Source: CAZNFR01 sp964572225 (GTDB taxonomy: Bacteria; Bacteroidota; Bacteroidia; Bacteroidales; GCA-2748055). Taken from it: a DNA stretch of 36,142 nt. The DNA lies in assembly GCA_964572225.1 (NCBI GenBank), contig CAZNFR010000032.1, forward strand, positions 1 to 36,142, given 5' to 3'. Below the pieces are notes generated by a model. It did not search any database, was not told the origin of the DNA, and saw nothing but the letters and a program-made list of their open reading frames with translations. Both the position numbers and the translations under genes were made by a program. This document shows positions 8,930 to 17,019 of the stretch, piece by piece (the stretch's first letter is position 1; each line of letters starts with the position of its first letter).

Positions 8930-9703
8930 TCAGGGATTATTCGTATTTATAAAGGTAATGATCAGGATTCCTGTAGAAATTACAGAGAGGATCAGATTAT
9001 AGGGTACCGTACTCATATCCCATTTCTTTCTCCTAAGAGGTTCTACATAGATGATATCGTTGGATTTCAAAAGATAAAACTCCGATTTAAGAAATTCATC
9101 GTTGGTAACATCCAGGTATTTCTTTACCCGCTGATTTCCATCCTCACGAACCAGCAACACCCTCTGACGGTTCCCAAATTGCGTGATATCACCCGCATAA
9201 CCCAACGCGTGTAACATATTTATATTTTTGTAATTAAAAACGTAAACTCCCGGATTCCTTACTTCGCCAAGCACGGTTACCTTACTGTTCACAAACTTTA
9301 TGAAAACCGACGGAAAATACAGAAACTGGGCGAGCTCCTTTTCAATGGTATCCGAAGCCTGACCCAGAGTGAGATCGGTTAATTTCACTTTGTTAACATA
9401 AGGTAGTTTTATGTAACCAAACTCATCCACAATATAACTCATCAACGAAACATCCACTCCTGTTCTCATCTGATCCGGAAAACTGGTAGGTTCATCATCC
9501 GAACTGTTAACCCTGATGTACAATTCATCCCCGGGCCGAATGGTATTGTCAGACGGAGTTCCAACAAAATAAAGATCCTCCTCTGAAAGTTCCCCCTCTT
9601 CCATCTCGGTTTGCACGTAGGCCACTTTTTCTAGTGGAACACAGGAACCAAGAAGCGAAAGAAGGATGATCGCGGGGAGGGCAAATCTGAATAATGCTTT
9701 CAT
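8930..9703 (-). CDS. Wza-like polysaccharide export outer-membrane lipoprotein
   Basis: The 257-residue protein begins with a lipoprotein signal ending LLGS-C21. A Poly_export domain follows (TIRPGDELYIRVN near residue 55), then an SLBB domain starting at KVTVLGEVRNPGVYVF (~145). The C-terminus holds one hydrophobic segment (about 236-252), as in short Bacteroidota Wza homologues where a helix may span the outer membrane. It is shorter than E. coli Wza. It is first in a two-gene operon with the Wzc-like protein, and together they would form the trans-envelope export channel for the polymer made by the genes to the left. The region just upstream of the start holds CGAAGATA (9724-9731), a one-mismatch minus-strand -7 box. 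Confidence 0.88.
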   Translation of the reverse strand: MKALFRFALPAIILLSLLGSCVPLEKVAYVQTEMEEGELSEEDLYFVGTPSDNTIRPGDELYIRVNSSDDEPTSFPDQMRTGVDVSLMSYIVDEFGYIKLPYVNKVKLTDLTLGQASDTIEKELAQFLYFPSVFIKFVNSKVTVLGEVRNPGVYVFNYKNINMLHALGYAGDITQFGNRQRVLLVREDGNQRVKKYLDVTNDEFLKSEFYLLKSNDIIYVEPLRRKKWDMSTVPYNLILSVISTGILIITFINTNNP

Positions 9704-10089
9704 ATTACATGTGGGTTACGTTACGAAGATACAGATTATTTAAAAGTAAAAAATTCTTTTTTATAAGTCACCTGTAAATTATGATAAATTGCAGGTTTTA
9801 ACCGGTTTTAAATGCTGAAGGGTCCTTCGTTCTTATTACATATTCGATCCGGAGTTAGTAAGGTTTCGTTTCCGGGCTATTTATATCTCACCCCTCCGAT
9901 TAAATTTCAACAGGCTAAACCAATTGTAGAAAAATGTGTTACTTTGTACAAAGGACATATAGTTAAGTGGATAGATAAGGGGTCAACTATCCCTGAAGAA
10001 TGTTGTGGATATAATTTATACAAAAAGTTTTTTCAAACTAAAACTAACCGGAGAACATTCTTTTTATCTTTGCCCTAATTAATCGGTAC
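9704..10089. other. Divergent intergenic region between the Wza-like and SiaC-like genes
   Basis: 386 AT-rich bases with no convincing gene. An 88-codon open frame (9812-10078, +) has no recognisable motif, and I treat it as chance. On the right, TATCTTTG at 10065-10072 fits the Bacteroidota -7 box TAnnTTTG exactly and would give a leader of about 10 bases for the SiaC-like gene; no good TTTG -33 box is visible. Confidence 0.45.
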
Positions 10090-10470
10090 ATGGAGAACCT
10101 TTATATTAATCCTACAAAGAAAAGCCTGGAGGTCGACCTGAAGGAAGGCGAACTTAGTTTCACCGGTTGCTCTATCACCAATGATCCCAAAGCATTTTTT
10201 ACTCCCGTCAGAAACTGGGTTAACGAATACAGCACCTCTCCCGAAAAAACCACCACCCTCAACTTCAAATTTGAATACATCGACAGTGCATCGGTTAAGA
10301 TCATTTACGAAATCCTCAAAGATTTTAAAGAGATTCAAAAAAAGGGATACGAAATTATCATTAACTGGTATTTCGACTATAATGATCCCGAAATCCTTGA
10401 ACTTGGTGAAATATTGAAAAGTAAAATTAAACTTGAGTTTTCTTTTATTGAGTATTCAGAAGATATGTAG
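10090..10470 (+). CDS. SiaC-family (DUF1987) regulatory phosphoprotein-like protein
   Basis: The 126-residue protein matches the DUF1987 layout: MENLYINPTKKS..., then FFTPVRNWVNEY (~36-47), LNFKFEYIDSASVK (57-70) and INWYFDYND. In Pseudomonas, SiaC binds the diguanylate cyclase SiaD and is switched by phosphorylation at Thr68 by the kinase SiaB, with SiaA as phosphatase. Here Ser68 in the IDSAS segment occupies the corresponding place by simple counting, so phosphorylation is plausible but unproven. No kinase, phosphatase or cyclase partner is beside it. It follows an export locus, which would suit a role in matrix control, but that is inference. The start is fixed by the ATG 17 bases after a TATCTTTG box. 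Confidence 0.8.
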   Translation: MENLYINPTKKSLEVDLKEGELSFTGCSITNDPKAFFTPVRNWVNEYSTSPEKTTTLNFKFEYIDSASVKIIYEILKDFKEIQKKGYEIIINWYFDYNDPEILELGEILKSKIKLEFSFIEYSEDM

Positions 10471-10513
10471 TTTTCATTTCCATTCCTACACGATTTTTCT
10501 TATTCCTGGAAAA

Positions 10514-10538
10514 GAGGCTGCCCTTTATGGACAGCCTC
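10514..10538 (+). terminator. Hairpin after the SiaC-like gene, probable terminator or 3'-end structure
   Basis: GAGGCTG (10514-10520) pairs perfectly with CAGCCTC (10532-10538), with an inner CC/GG pair across one mismatch. It lies 43 bases after the stop codon. No T-run follows, so it is not a textbook intrinsic terminator and may instead protect the 3' end. Confidence 0.5.
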
Positions 10539-10540
10539 CC

Positions 10541-10605
10541 GTGGTTAGTCAGTAACCGCAGGATCAAACATCCTGCTCGTTTAGTTGTTAGTCAGGTTGT
10601 TAAAC
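10541..10605 (+). repeat. Array of three further hairpins in intergenic DNA
   Basis: Three inverted repeats follow in succession. GTGGTTA/TAACCGC occupies 10541-10559 with a 5-base loop and one G-T pair. GCAGGAT/ATCCTGC occupies 10558-10576 with the loop CAAAC. GTTTA/TAAAC occupies 10579-10605 with a 17-base loop. The second and third share two bases, so they cannot both close fully. The motif GTTAGTCAG occurs twice, once around the first hairpin's loop and once in the last. This could be a structured RNA, a 3' UTR or a protein-binding region. No known RNA family was recognised. Confidence 0.45.
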
Positions 10606-10751
10606 CCATATTTGATAATTCAAAAATCATGCTGATTTTTCGCAAATAACAAATATTTAACAAGGGAAAAGTTCTGTTTTGGGGCATTAAATCTGAAATT
10701 TGCCCTATGCACATCTCAAAACCATAATTAATCACAAACACTAACTGAATT

Positions 10752-11768
10752 ATGACATACATTTACACCTGGGTTCGCGCCCTTCAAACCATACCCCGGA
10801 TTACCCGGGAAGAGTGGAACACCTACGATGTTATCTCCAAATGGCTTATCGCTTCAAGATCAGCTGTTTTCATTCTGACATTTCTTTCGGCTGCCGTGGG
10901 GGGACTGCTGGCCTTCCGTTCCGGTGCAGTCAATTGGGTCAATTTTGCCGTCGCCACTCTGGGTCTTATTTTCGCCCATGCCGCCAATAATCTTATAAAC
11001 GACCTGGTCGATTACAACAAGGGTATAGATAAAGACAACTACTACCGTGCCCAGTATGGGCCGCAACCCCTGGAACACGGACTGATGACCAAAGCCTCCT
11101 TTTACCGATTCATCGGTATTACCCTGATTCTTGCAATTGCTGCAGGAATATACCTGGTTATTAATACGGGTGCCTTCACTTTTTACCTCGCTCTTGCAGG
11201 ACTCTTCTTTCTGCTTTTTTATACCTGGCCCCTTAAATATATAGGGCTCGGTGAACCCACTGTTTTGCTGGTCTGGGGTCCCCTGATGATCGGGGGAACC
11301 TATTACGTAAGCTCCGGAGGCTCCTGGAGCTGGGAAGCGGTTATGACAGGGCTAATCTATGCCATAGGGCCTACTTCTGTTCTTTTCGGAAAACATACCG
11401 ATAAGCTGGGTGAAGACAAGGGTAAGAATGTCAATACCCTTCCCGTTATTCTCGGTGAGAAAACCGCAAGGTATACCAATGTCGGACTCTGGATTATGCA
11501 ATTCGTGCTAACGTTCATTATGGTTGGCACAGGAATAGTAAGTATAGCCTTTCTGATCGTCCTCTTTGCCCTTCCTAAATTTATCTGGGCATACCGTAAA
11601 TATTCCAAACCCAGACCCAAGGAAGCACCTGAGGATCTTGCCCCAAATGTATGGCCTCTTTATCTTTCTGCCCATGCATTTGTGTATAATAAACGCTTCG
11701 GCGGATTGTTTCTGCTGGGTCTGATCATCGACATTATCCTAATAAAAACAGGTGTGAATATTTTCTGA
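10752..11768 (+). CDS. UbiA-family membrane prenyltransferase (MenA-like)
   Basis: The 338-residue protein has about eight or nine hydrophobic helices and both Asp-rich motifs of UbiA enzymes: NDLVDYNKGID in the second helix region (~85-95) and HTDKLGEDKGKNVNTLPVILG (~215-235). These bind the Mg-prenyl-diphosphate and place the aromatic or other acceptor. The nearest well-known role in Bacteroidota is MenA (1,4-dihydroxy-2-naphthoate prenylation for menaquinone). However, the stretch YRAQYGPQPLEHGLMT after the first motif and the lack of men genes nearby leave the acceptor open. The gene begins 281 bases after the SiaC-like gene, beyond the hairpin array, and so probably has its own promoter. 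Confidence 0.82.
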   Translation: MTYIYTWVRALQTIPRITREEWNTYDVISKWLIASRSAVFILTFLSAAVGGLLAFRSGAVNWVNFAVATLGLIFAHAANNLINDLVDYNKGIDKDNYYRAQYGPQPLEHGLMTKASFYRFIGITLILAIAAGIYLVINTGAFTFYLALAGLFFLLFYTWPLKYIGLGEPTVLLVWGPLMIGGTYYVSSGGSWSWEAVMTGLIYAIGPTSVLFGKHTDKLGEDKGKNVNTLPVILGEKTARYTNVGLWIMQFVLTFIMVGTGIVSIAFLIVLFALPKFIWAYRKYSKPRPKEAPEDLAPNVWPLYLSAHAFVYNKRFGGLFLLGLIIDIILIKTGVNIF

Positions 11769-11838
11769 CCCTCCACATAGGAACCTTAATACCTGATCAA
11801 CGTATACAATCTCATCAAAACCAATAAAATTACAAATC

Positions 11839-12927
11839 ATGACGCTTAAAAAATTTTTATCCCTGTTCAGTATCGCTCTCTTGCTTTTCTTTTCTGCCTG
11901 TCAGAAAGATAAGGAAGAGGCAGATGTGGAAGAGGCCAAGGAAACCATGGAAGAGCTTGCCTTAACCATGGAAGAAGACATGAAAATCGTTATGGATGGT
12001 GATGCAATGCAGGCCCTGGAAGCATTCATGGAGGCTGTATCCATCGATGATCCGGTTTTTGGTGCTTCCAAGAAAAGTACAATCCCGGAGCTTACCAAAT
12101 CCTGGCTTAAGGATCTGAAAAATCTCCGGGCCGGAGATGAACCCACCAACCTTGAGGATTACGCCGGAACTTATACCTGGAACTCAACTAATCAGGGTTG
12201 GGTAATCGTACAAAACGATCCCTCCGATCAGGTAATTTTTATTTTCCCTGTACTAGGCCCTTCCAGCGATGTGAACAATGCCAAAATCATTATCCGAGAC
12301 TACGATGAGGTTATGGTGAGCGAAACGGATGACTGGGGTACCTATACCTATTATAATCCCACACTAATCAGTGCGGAATTACAGGTTAATGATGTCAAAC
12401 TCGTCGATATTCTTGCAAACCTGATTTGGGACGACACCACCGGAGATATGATGGATTTCGACGGGACTCTTTTCTTCAGTCCTTATACCATCAGTCTTGA
12501 CCTGTCTCAATCCGGAAATACCGCATCCATATATGCCTCTTTTAAGGAGGGCAGTACCCTGGTTGCCTCCTGTGATATAGATGTCGATTTCGAAGAATCT
12601 TCTGAATATATGGATTCTGATCCGATATACGTGGAAGGATACGTTCAATACAGGAAAATCCAGCTGAAAGGAAATATCAACTCAGGTGAGCTGGATGACT
12701 TCTTTGCCGATTATACAGAAGAGGATTATAACGATAACATCAACCTTGCCCTCTATACTTACCCAGGTGGTAGTAAATTCGCTGACATCGAATTCAAATA
12801 TGATCAGGAATACGGCGAAATCATGCCTTACATCGTTTACATCGATGGAACGGAAGTAAACGCCCTTGTTTTCCTGGAGTCCTTGTTCCAGTCATTCGGG
12901 GAAATTGCTCCAATTCCCCTAAAGTAG
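11839..12927 (+). CDS. Unrecognised lipoprotein, 362 residues
   Basis: The signal peptide ends in LLFFSA-C, a clear lipobox, so the mature protein is lipid-anchored in the envelope. A short acidic helical stretch follows (KDKEEADVEEAKETMEELALTMEED), then a mostly beta-type region rich in Asp, Tyr and Thr (for example DYAGTYTWNSTNQGW and MDFDGTLFFSPYTISLDLSQ). The spacing suggests a beta-sandwich or repeated strands. I do not recognise the family. It starts 70 bases after the prenyltransferase on the same strand and could be co-transcribed. A terminator follows at 12942. Confidence 0.8.
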   Translation: MTLKKFLSLFSIALLLFFSACQKDKEEADVEEAKETMEELALTMEEDMKIVMDGDAMQALEAFMEAVSIDDPVFGASKKSTIPELTKSWLKDLKNLRAGDEPTNLEDYAGTYTWNSTNQGWVIVQNDPSDQVIFIFPVLGPSSDVNNAKIIIRDYDEVMVSETDDWGTYTYYNPTLISAELQVNDVKLVDILANLIWDDTTGDMMDFDGTLFFSPYTISLDLSQSGNTASIYASFKEGSTLVASCDIDVDFEESSEYMDSDPIYVEGYVQYRKIQLKGNINSGELDDFFADYTEEDYNDNINLALYTYPGGSKFADIEFKYDQEYGEIMPYIVYIDGTEVNALVFLESLFQSFGEIAPIPLK

Positions 12928-12941
12928 AATATTTTCCCATC

Positions 12942-12978
12942 AAAAAGCCGGCTGCCCCAGGGTTGCCGGTTTTTTTTT
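12942..12978. terminator. Bidirectional intrinsic terminator between convergent lipoprotein genes
   Basis: CCGGC (12948-12952) pairs with GCCGG (12965-12969), extended outward by A/T pairs and inward by a CCC/GGG block. Eight or more T follow on the plus strand, and five T follow on the minus strand. The plus-strand T-run overlaps the stop codon of the opposing gene. Confidence 0.8.
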
Positions 12979-13861
12979 ATTCAATGATATCCATCCGGAT
13001 CTCGTAAATAAGATCTATGATCTCATTGGCAATGGAAGGCTCAAATTCAGATTTATAGTCATCAGCAGCAATGACCTTCTCAATCGTATCAATCTCAAAA
13101 TCCGTCTTGTAATAGTAAATCTCAAACCGGTCATAGGCCTTTCGAAGTCTCTTAAGCATAAGAAGGTACTCGGTGATCCGGATATTATCCTGATAGTTAC
13201 TGAGAAGTGAGATTATGCTGTTAAGTGAATATTTTTGCTCGGCAATCCTGTCCATAATTTCCATATTGGTCGGATCCTTTCCAAAGATCCCGCTGGCTAT
13301 ATAAAGCGCCTCCGCCCACGCCCCCAGAACAATGATAGCCGCATGCTCACTCTTCCCATTTGCCTTCAGATATTCATCTGTTTTCTCATAAATATCCGTA
13401 AGAATATAGATAACACTATCCCGGTTATGGAAGTTTTCCTCCACCTCTCTGAACTTATTCTCATAGTACTCATCGGGTATTCCAAGCTTGCCGGCCATGA
13501 TATTGATATTGGAAAAATATCTTGCCATCAGAGCCGACTGATCAAAAAGTCGAGCATAGCTGAGATCCACCCCATACACCCCCAATCCCAGAGCAATATC
13601 AAAATCTTCCGTATACTGCGAAAAATTTTCGGCCGAACTGACAATGTCAGGATCAAAATTGGCTCCTACACTTTCAAATACCCTGCTCATCTCGGTAGGA
13701 AGGTAAATACTGTAAAAAATCTGTTTTACCGTTTCCCGTTCCGAATCTATATCTGGATCCGATACATCGAAATCGCTGGTAATGGAAGGATTCTGCTCAT
13801 TCTTACAGGAAAACGAAAGGAACAAAAGTAACACTACGAATGTAAACCTTGCACGGACCAT
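12977..13861 (-). CDS. Unrecognised helical lipoprotein, 294 residues
   Basis: The N-terminus ends LLFLSFS-C, a lipobox, giving an envelope lipoprotein. The rest is strongly helical, with many Tyr and charged residues: YTEDFDIALGLGVYGVDLSYARLFDQ near residue 90, then AIIVLGAWAEALYIA near 175, a semi-hydrophobic helix that is probably buried rather than membrane-spanning. The family is not recognised; the overall pattern resembles conserved hypothetical Bacteroidota lipoproteins. It is convergent with the preceding lipoprotein and lies 66 bases downstream of the cytidylate-kinase-like gene, with which it may share a transcript. Confidence 0.8.
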   Translation of the reverse strand: MVRARFTFVVLLLFLSFSCKNEQNPSITSDFDVSDPDIDSERETVKQIFYSIYLPTEMSRVFESVGANFDPDIVSSAENFSQYTEDFDIALGLGVYGVDLSYARLFDQSALMARYFSNINIMAGKLGIPDEYYENKFREVEENFHNRDSVIYILTDIYEKTDEYLKANGKSEHAAIIVLGAWAEALYIASGIFGKDPTNMEIMDRIAEQKYSLNSIISLLSNYQDNIRITEYLLMLKRLRKAYDRFEIYYYKTDFEIDTIEKVIAADDYKSEFEPSIANEIIDLIYEIRMDIIE

Positions 13862-13927
13862 CTCAGGTGGATTAATGAACTCTAAAAATAATGATTTTCA
13901 GCCGTACAACAAGTCATCCTGGTGCAT

Positions 13928-14617
13928 TTATATAATATCCCTGACCTTCATGGCGGAGTGAATAATGCCCACGATCTCCTCGATGGTAAGGGTCATACAA
14001 TTAAACTTCAGATCAAAGCGGGTATAATCATTTCCTTTCCCTTCAAAATAGTCCCTGAACTGCTTGCGTTTATTATCAATATCCTCACAATATTTTCGCG
14101 CGTCCTCAAGACTGAGCCCGTGTTTATCGCTGGTTCTGAGCGCCCTCCATTCAAGAGGTGCCTCAAGGTGAATATGAATGGACCGGGGGATATCGTGAGC
14201 TATGGCCACACCCCCCCTCCCCACAATCACTGCATTTCCCTCCTCAGCAAAATTCCGGATAACCCTTGCAATGGTGCTGCGGATCTTCCGGTCCGTTTTG
14301 TAAAACCTTCGGGAATGAGCCAGTAAGAGATCCTCCAGGATCCCATGCTGTTTATACTCAAAAACATATTGAATTTCAGCTAGTTCAACACCCAGTTCTT
14401 TGGCAGACTCTTCCATGATCTCCTTGCTGATCCACCTCCAGGGTATGTCCTTGGCATACTTTCCGGATTCGTTCAGCACTTCGGTAAGTCTTTGGGCAAT
14501 CCTTTTGGAAGGACAACCCAGTTCGCGGGATATCGTGACCACGGGTCCGGGAAAGGAAGCCTTGGAGACCGATTCCTCATATCTTTCCTTCAGGTATTTG
14601 GAAATGTCGATTTTCAT
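13928..14617 (-). CDS. Cytidylate-kinase-like family protein
   Basis: The 229-residue protein fits the Cytidylate_kin2 family: VVTISRELGCPSKRIAQRL (27-44) replaces the usual GSGGR phosphate loop, with ISKEIMEESAKELG after it. NAVIVGRGGVAIAHDIPRSIHIHLEAP (~125-150) corresponds to the central NMP-kinase strand, and DNKRKQFRDYF resembles the lid. The degenerate P-loop (GCPSKR instead of GSGGR) makes true CMP kinase activity doubtful. Known relatives are poorly characterised, and a housekeeping cmk would normally exist elsewhere. It may be transcribed with the helical lipoprotein 66 bases downstream. Confidence 0.78.
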   Translation of the reverse strand: MKIDISKYLKERYEESVSKASFPGPVVTISRELGCPSKRIAQRLTEVLNESGKYAKDIPWRWISKEIMEESAKELGVELAEIQYVFEYKQHGILEDLLLAHSRRFYKTDRKIRSTIARVIRNFAEEGNAVIVGRGGVAIAHDIPRSIHIHLEAPLEWRALRTSDKHGLSLEDARKYCEDIDNKRKQFRDYFEGKGNDYTRFDLKFNCMTLTIEEIVGIIHSAMKVRDII

Positions 14618-14764
14618 TCTTCTGTTGTGGAATGTCTGGTTAAAAAACGAATCTCTGGTTATTCATAAAAATACGATATTCTGTATTCCCTGTCAAGAAC
14701 CGGAACAATACCGCATAACATGCAATTCTTGCCTGCCACATTAAGCTAACCCCTCAACCTTGAT

Positions 14765-16720
14765 TTAATAGGAAATAATAGTCCTTTCTCCCAGTCTGTG
14801 TGCAATGCTTTTCTGAACCTGCTTCAGATCCATATACCTGCGCTGGATGTCCGTAACCTCGTTCATGTCGCCTTTATCAAATGCTTCCTGCAGAGACTTT
14901 TCCGTGTTCCGGATCGCATTTACAATCACCCGGTTTTTATAGGCAAGCATGGCCTTTGGGACCTCAGATCCCAGGTTCTCTCCCGGCAATTCGATAAAGG
15001 TGTCCTTCCTTTTCCAAACCTTGCTAAGCTCATAACGCGAAGAATAGATCTCTACCGCCAGATCCTGAACCGATTTTTCCTCATGGTATATGAAATATTT
15101 CTCCTCAGGCATGGGCTCTCCCCTGTCCAATGCAGTCGCCACATCCTCAAATACCTTTTTATACAACAAATTCTGAAACTCCAGTTCATCATTGCGTATC
15201 TCACGGATAATAAAGCCCGCCACCGTGATCTCCTCCTCATCCTTCCCCTCCTTGATCCTGAGGATCTTGTTCCCGAACTTAAGCAAAAAATAAATGATCT
15301 CCCGTTCTTCATGTTCAGAGTAAACCTCCTCCACAAAGGATGGGACCAGGGGTTGAGTGGGCATCTGCACGGGAGCCTGACTTACCTGACTTTTTCCCCG
15401 TTTCCATTTTTGCTCCAGGTCGGCCCTTCTCCGTTTATTTACCTCCGAATAGAGAAGCCGTTCATCCACATTAAGCAGGGTGCTGCACTCCCGAATGTAA
15501 ACTGAGCGGACAATTCCCTCGGGGATTACCGATATGGACCTTACCAGATCGGTAACCAGATTCGCCCTCCTTACGGGATCCGAATCAGCTTCCCTTAACA
15601 AAACAGAAGTCTTGAAAGTGATAAAGTCCTTTTCATTCTTATCCAGGTACTCCCTGAATTCACCCGAACTTTTCTTTCCGGAAAAGGAATCCGGATCCTC
15701 TCCTTCGGGTAAAGGCACTACCTTCACATTTAACCCCTCCTCCAGGATGAGATCAATCCCTCGAAAAGAAGCCCTGATCCCCGCTTCATCCCCATCATAA
15801 ATCACATGAATATTGCTAGTGAACCGCTTGATCAGGCGGATCTGCTCTATGGTCAATGCAGTCCCGGATGAGGCAACCACATTCTCGATCCCCGACTGAT
15901 GCATGGCTAAAACATCGGTGTATCCCTCCACCAGATAACATTTGTCCTCCGAAACCACTGCCTTCCGGGCAAAATACAATCCATAAAGAATACGGCTTTT
16001 ATGATAGATCTCTGATTCCGGTGAATTCAGGTACTTGGCCACCGCCTTGTCAGATCTCAGGGTTCTGGCCCCGAACCCAATCACCGTGCCCGACAAACCA
16101 TGAATGGGAAATATGATCCTGCCCCTGAAACGATCGAATAAACGCCCGGATGATTCAGAGGATATTCCCGATTTTAAAAGAAACTCCTTCTTATATCCAC
16201 TTTTCAGAGCCCATTCAGTAAAGGCTCCACTGCTATCGGGATTGTAGCCCAGTTCGAATTTCTCTATGACCTGATCCCTTAACCCTCTTTCTATTAAATA
16301 TTTATATGCGATCGCCCGGCCTTCATCCGAATTTTTTAACTTCTCCCGGAAATACTTCGCGGCAAAACTGCTAACCACCAGAAGACTCTCCCTTACATTC
16401 TCCTGCCTTATGTCCTCCGCCGTCTTCTCCTTCTCCAGGATCTCAATATTGTATTTCTTTGCAAGGTACTTTAAGGCCTCCGGATAAGACAGCCTCTCAT
16501 GCTCCATAAGAAATCCTACAACGTTGCCGCCCTTTCCCGAACTGAAGTCCTTAAATATCCCCTTGGAAGGAGAAACCATAAATGAAGGGGTTTTTTCATT
16601 GCTGAAGGGACTTAGCCCCTTGTAGTTCGAACCGGATTTCTTTAGTTGAACGAAATCAGATATAACCTCAACAATGTCGGCAGTATCAAAAATTCGGTTT
16701 ATGGTATCCTGATCTATCAT
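14765..16720 (-). CDS. dnaG: DNA primase DnaG, variant lacking the zinc ligands
   Basis: The 651-residue protein makes RNA primers at the replication fork. The N-terminal CHC2 fold is present (KSGSNYKGLSPF...EKTPSFMVSP), but the four Cys/His zinc ligands are Ser37, Ser40, Asp58 and Ser61. The RNA-polymerase domain has the basic block RFRGRIIFPI (197-206), the Toprim motif EGYTD (265-269, usually EGYMD) and DGDEAG (309-314). The C-terminal ~200 residues form a divergent helical region that would bind the helicase DnaB. Length is normal for the family. Loss of zinc ligands occurs in Bacteroidota primases, so I read this as a lineage variant and not a broken gene. A terminator-like hairpin lies about 40 bases upstream of the start. 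Confidence 0.95.
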   Translation of the reverse strand: MIDQDTINRIFDTADIVEVISDFVQLKKSGSNYKGLSPFSNEKTPSFMVSPSKGIFKDFSSGKGGNVVGFLMEHERLSYPEALKYLAKKYNIEILEKEKTAEDIRQENVRESLLVVSSFAAKYFREKLKNSDEGRAIAYKYLIERGLRDQVIEKFELGYNPDSSGAFTEWALKSGYKKEFLLKSGISSESSGRLFDRFRGRIIFPIHGLSGTVIGFGARTLRSDKAVAKYLNSPESEIYHKSRILYGLYFARKAVVSEDKCYLVEGYTDVLAMHQSGIENVVASSGTALTIEQIRLIKRFTSNIHVIYDGDEAGIRASFRGIDLILEEGLNVKVVPLPEGEDPDSFSGKKSSGEFREYLDKNEKDFITFKTSVLLREADSDPVRRANLVTDLVRSISVIPEGIVRSVYIRECSTLLNVDERLLYSEVNKRRRADLEQKWKRGKSQVSQAPVQMPTQPLVPSFVEEVYSEHEEREIIYFLLKFGNKILRIKEGKDEEEITVAGFIIREIRNDELEFQNLLYKKVFEDVATALDRGEPMPEEKYFIYHEEKSVQDLAVEIYSSRYELSKVWKRKDTFIELPGENLGSEVPKAMLAYKNRVIVNAIRNTEKSLQEAFDKGDMNEVTDIQRRYMDLKQVQKSIAHRLGERTIISY

Positions 16721-16762
16721 AGCTTATCCTTACATCCGTGTCCGGTCTGCTAAAATACGGAT

Positions 16763-16786
16763 AAAAAAACGGCAATTAAAATTGCC
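16763..16786 (-). terminator. Terminator-like hairpin in the dnaG leader
   Basis: Read on the minus strand, GGCAATT (16786-16780) pairs with AATTGCC (16777-16771) across a two-base loop, followed by G and a run of seven T (16769-16763). This is the shape of an intrinsic terminator acting on minus-strand RNA, yet the next minus-strand gene downstream is dnaG (start 16720) and no minus-strand gene lies just upstream. It could attenuate dnaG, or end a small RNA from 16787-17019. The tight loop may weaken the hairpin. Confidence 0.5.
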
Positions 16787-17019
16787 CGGCATTTTGTTAA
16801 TAACTTATGAGACAAACAATTATATGACCCTCCAAAGCATTCATTTTCAGATTTAAAGCGAGTATTGGACAAAGCTTTCATCCTAATTTAAACCCTTCCG
16901 AAGTAGAATACAAGCCTACCTTCCCGAACAGGATTTCATTTACCAGGGCCGGTTTTATCCCGGTTCGATTTTCCCGTCTTGAGTTTTTCATTTTACTTTA
17001 CCTTAGCAAAGAAAAAGAT

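Noticed and set aside
9812..10078. 88-codon plus-strand open frame
   Set aside because: It lies in AT-rich intergenic DNA, has no recognisable motif or signal, and the promoter box for the next gene lies inside its end.
13235..13831. 198-codon frame antisense to the helical lipoprotein
   Set aside because: The minus-strand gene has a clear lipobox and lineage-like features; the plus-strand frame has none.
14798..15505. 235-codon frame antisense to dnaG
   Set aside because: It is a shadow of the conserved primase domain.
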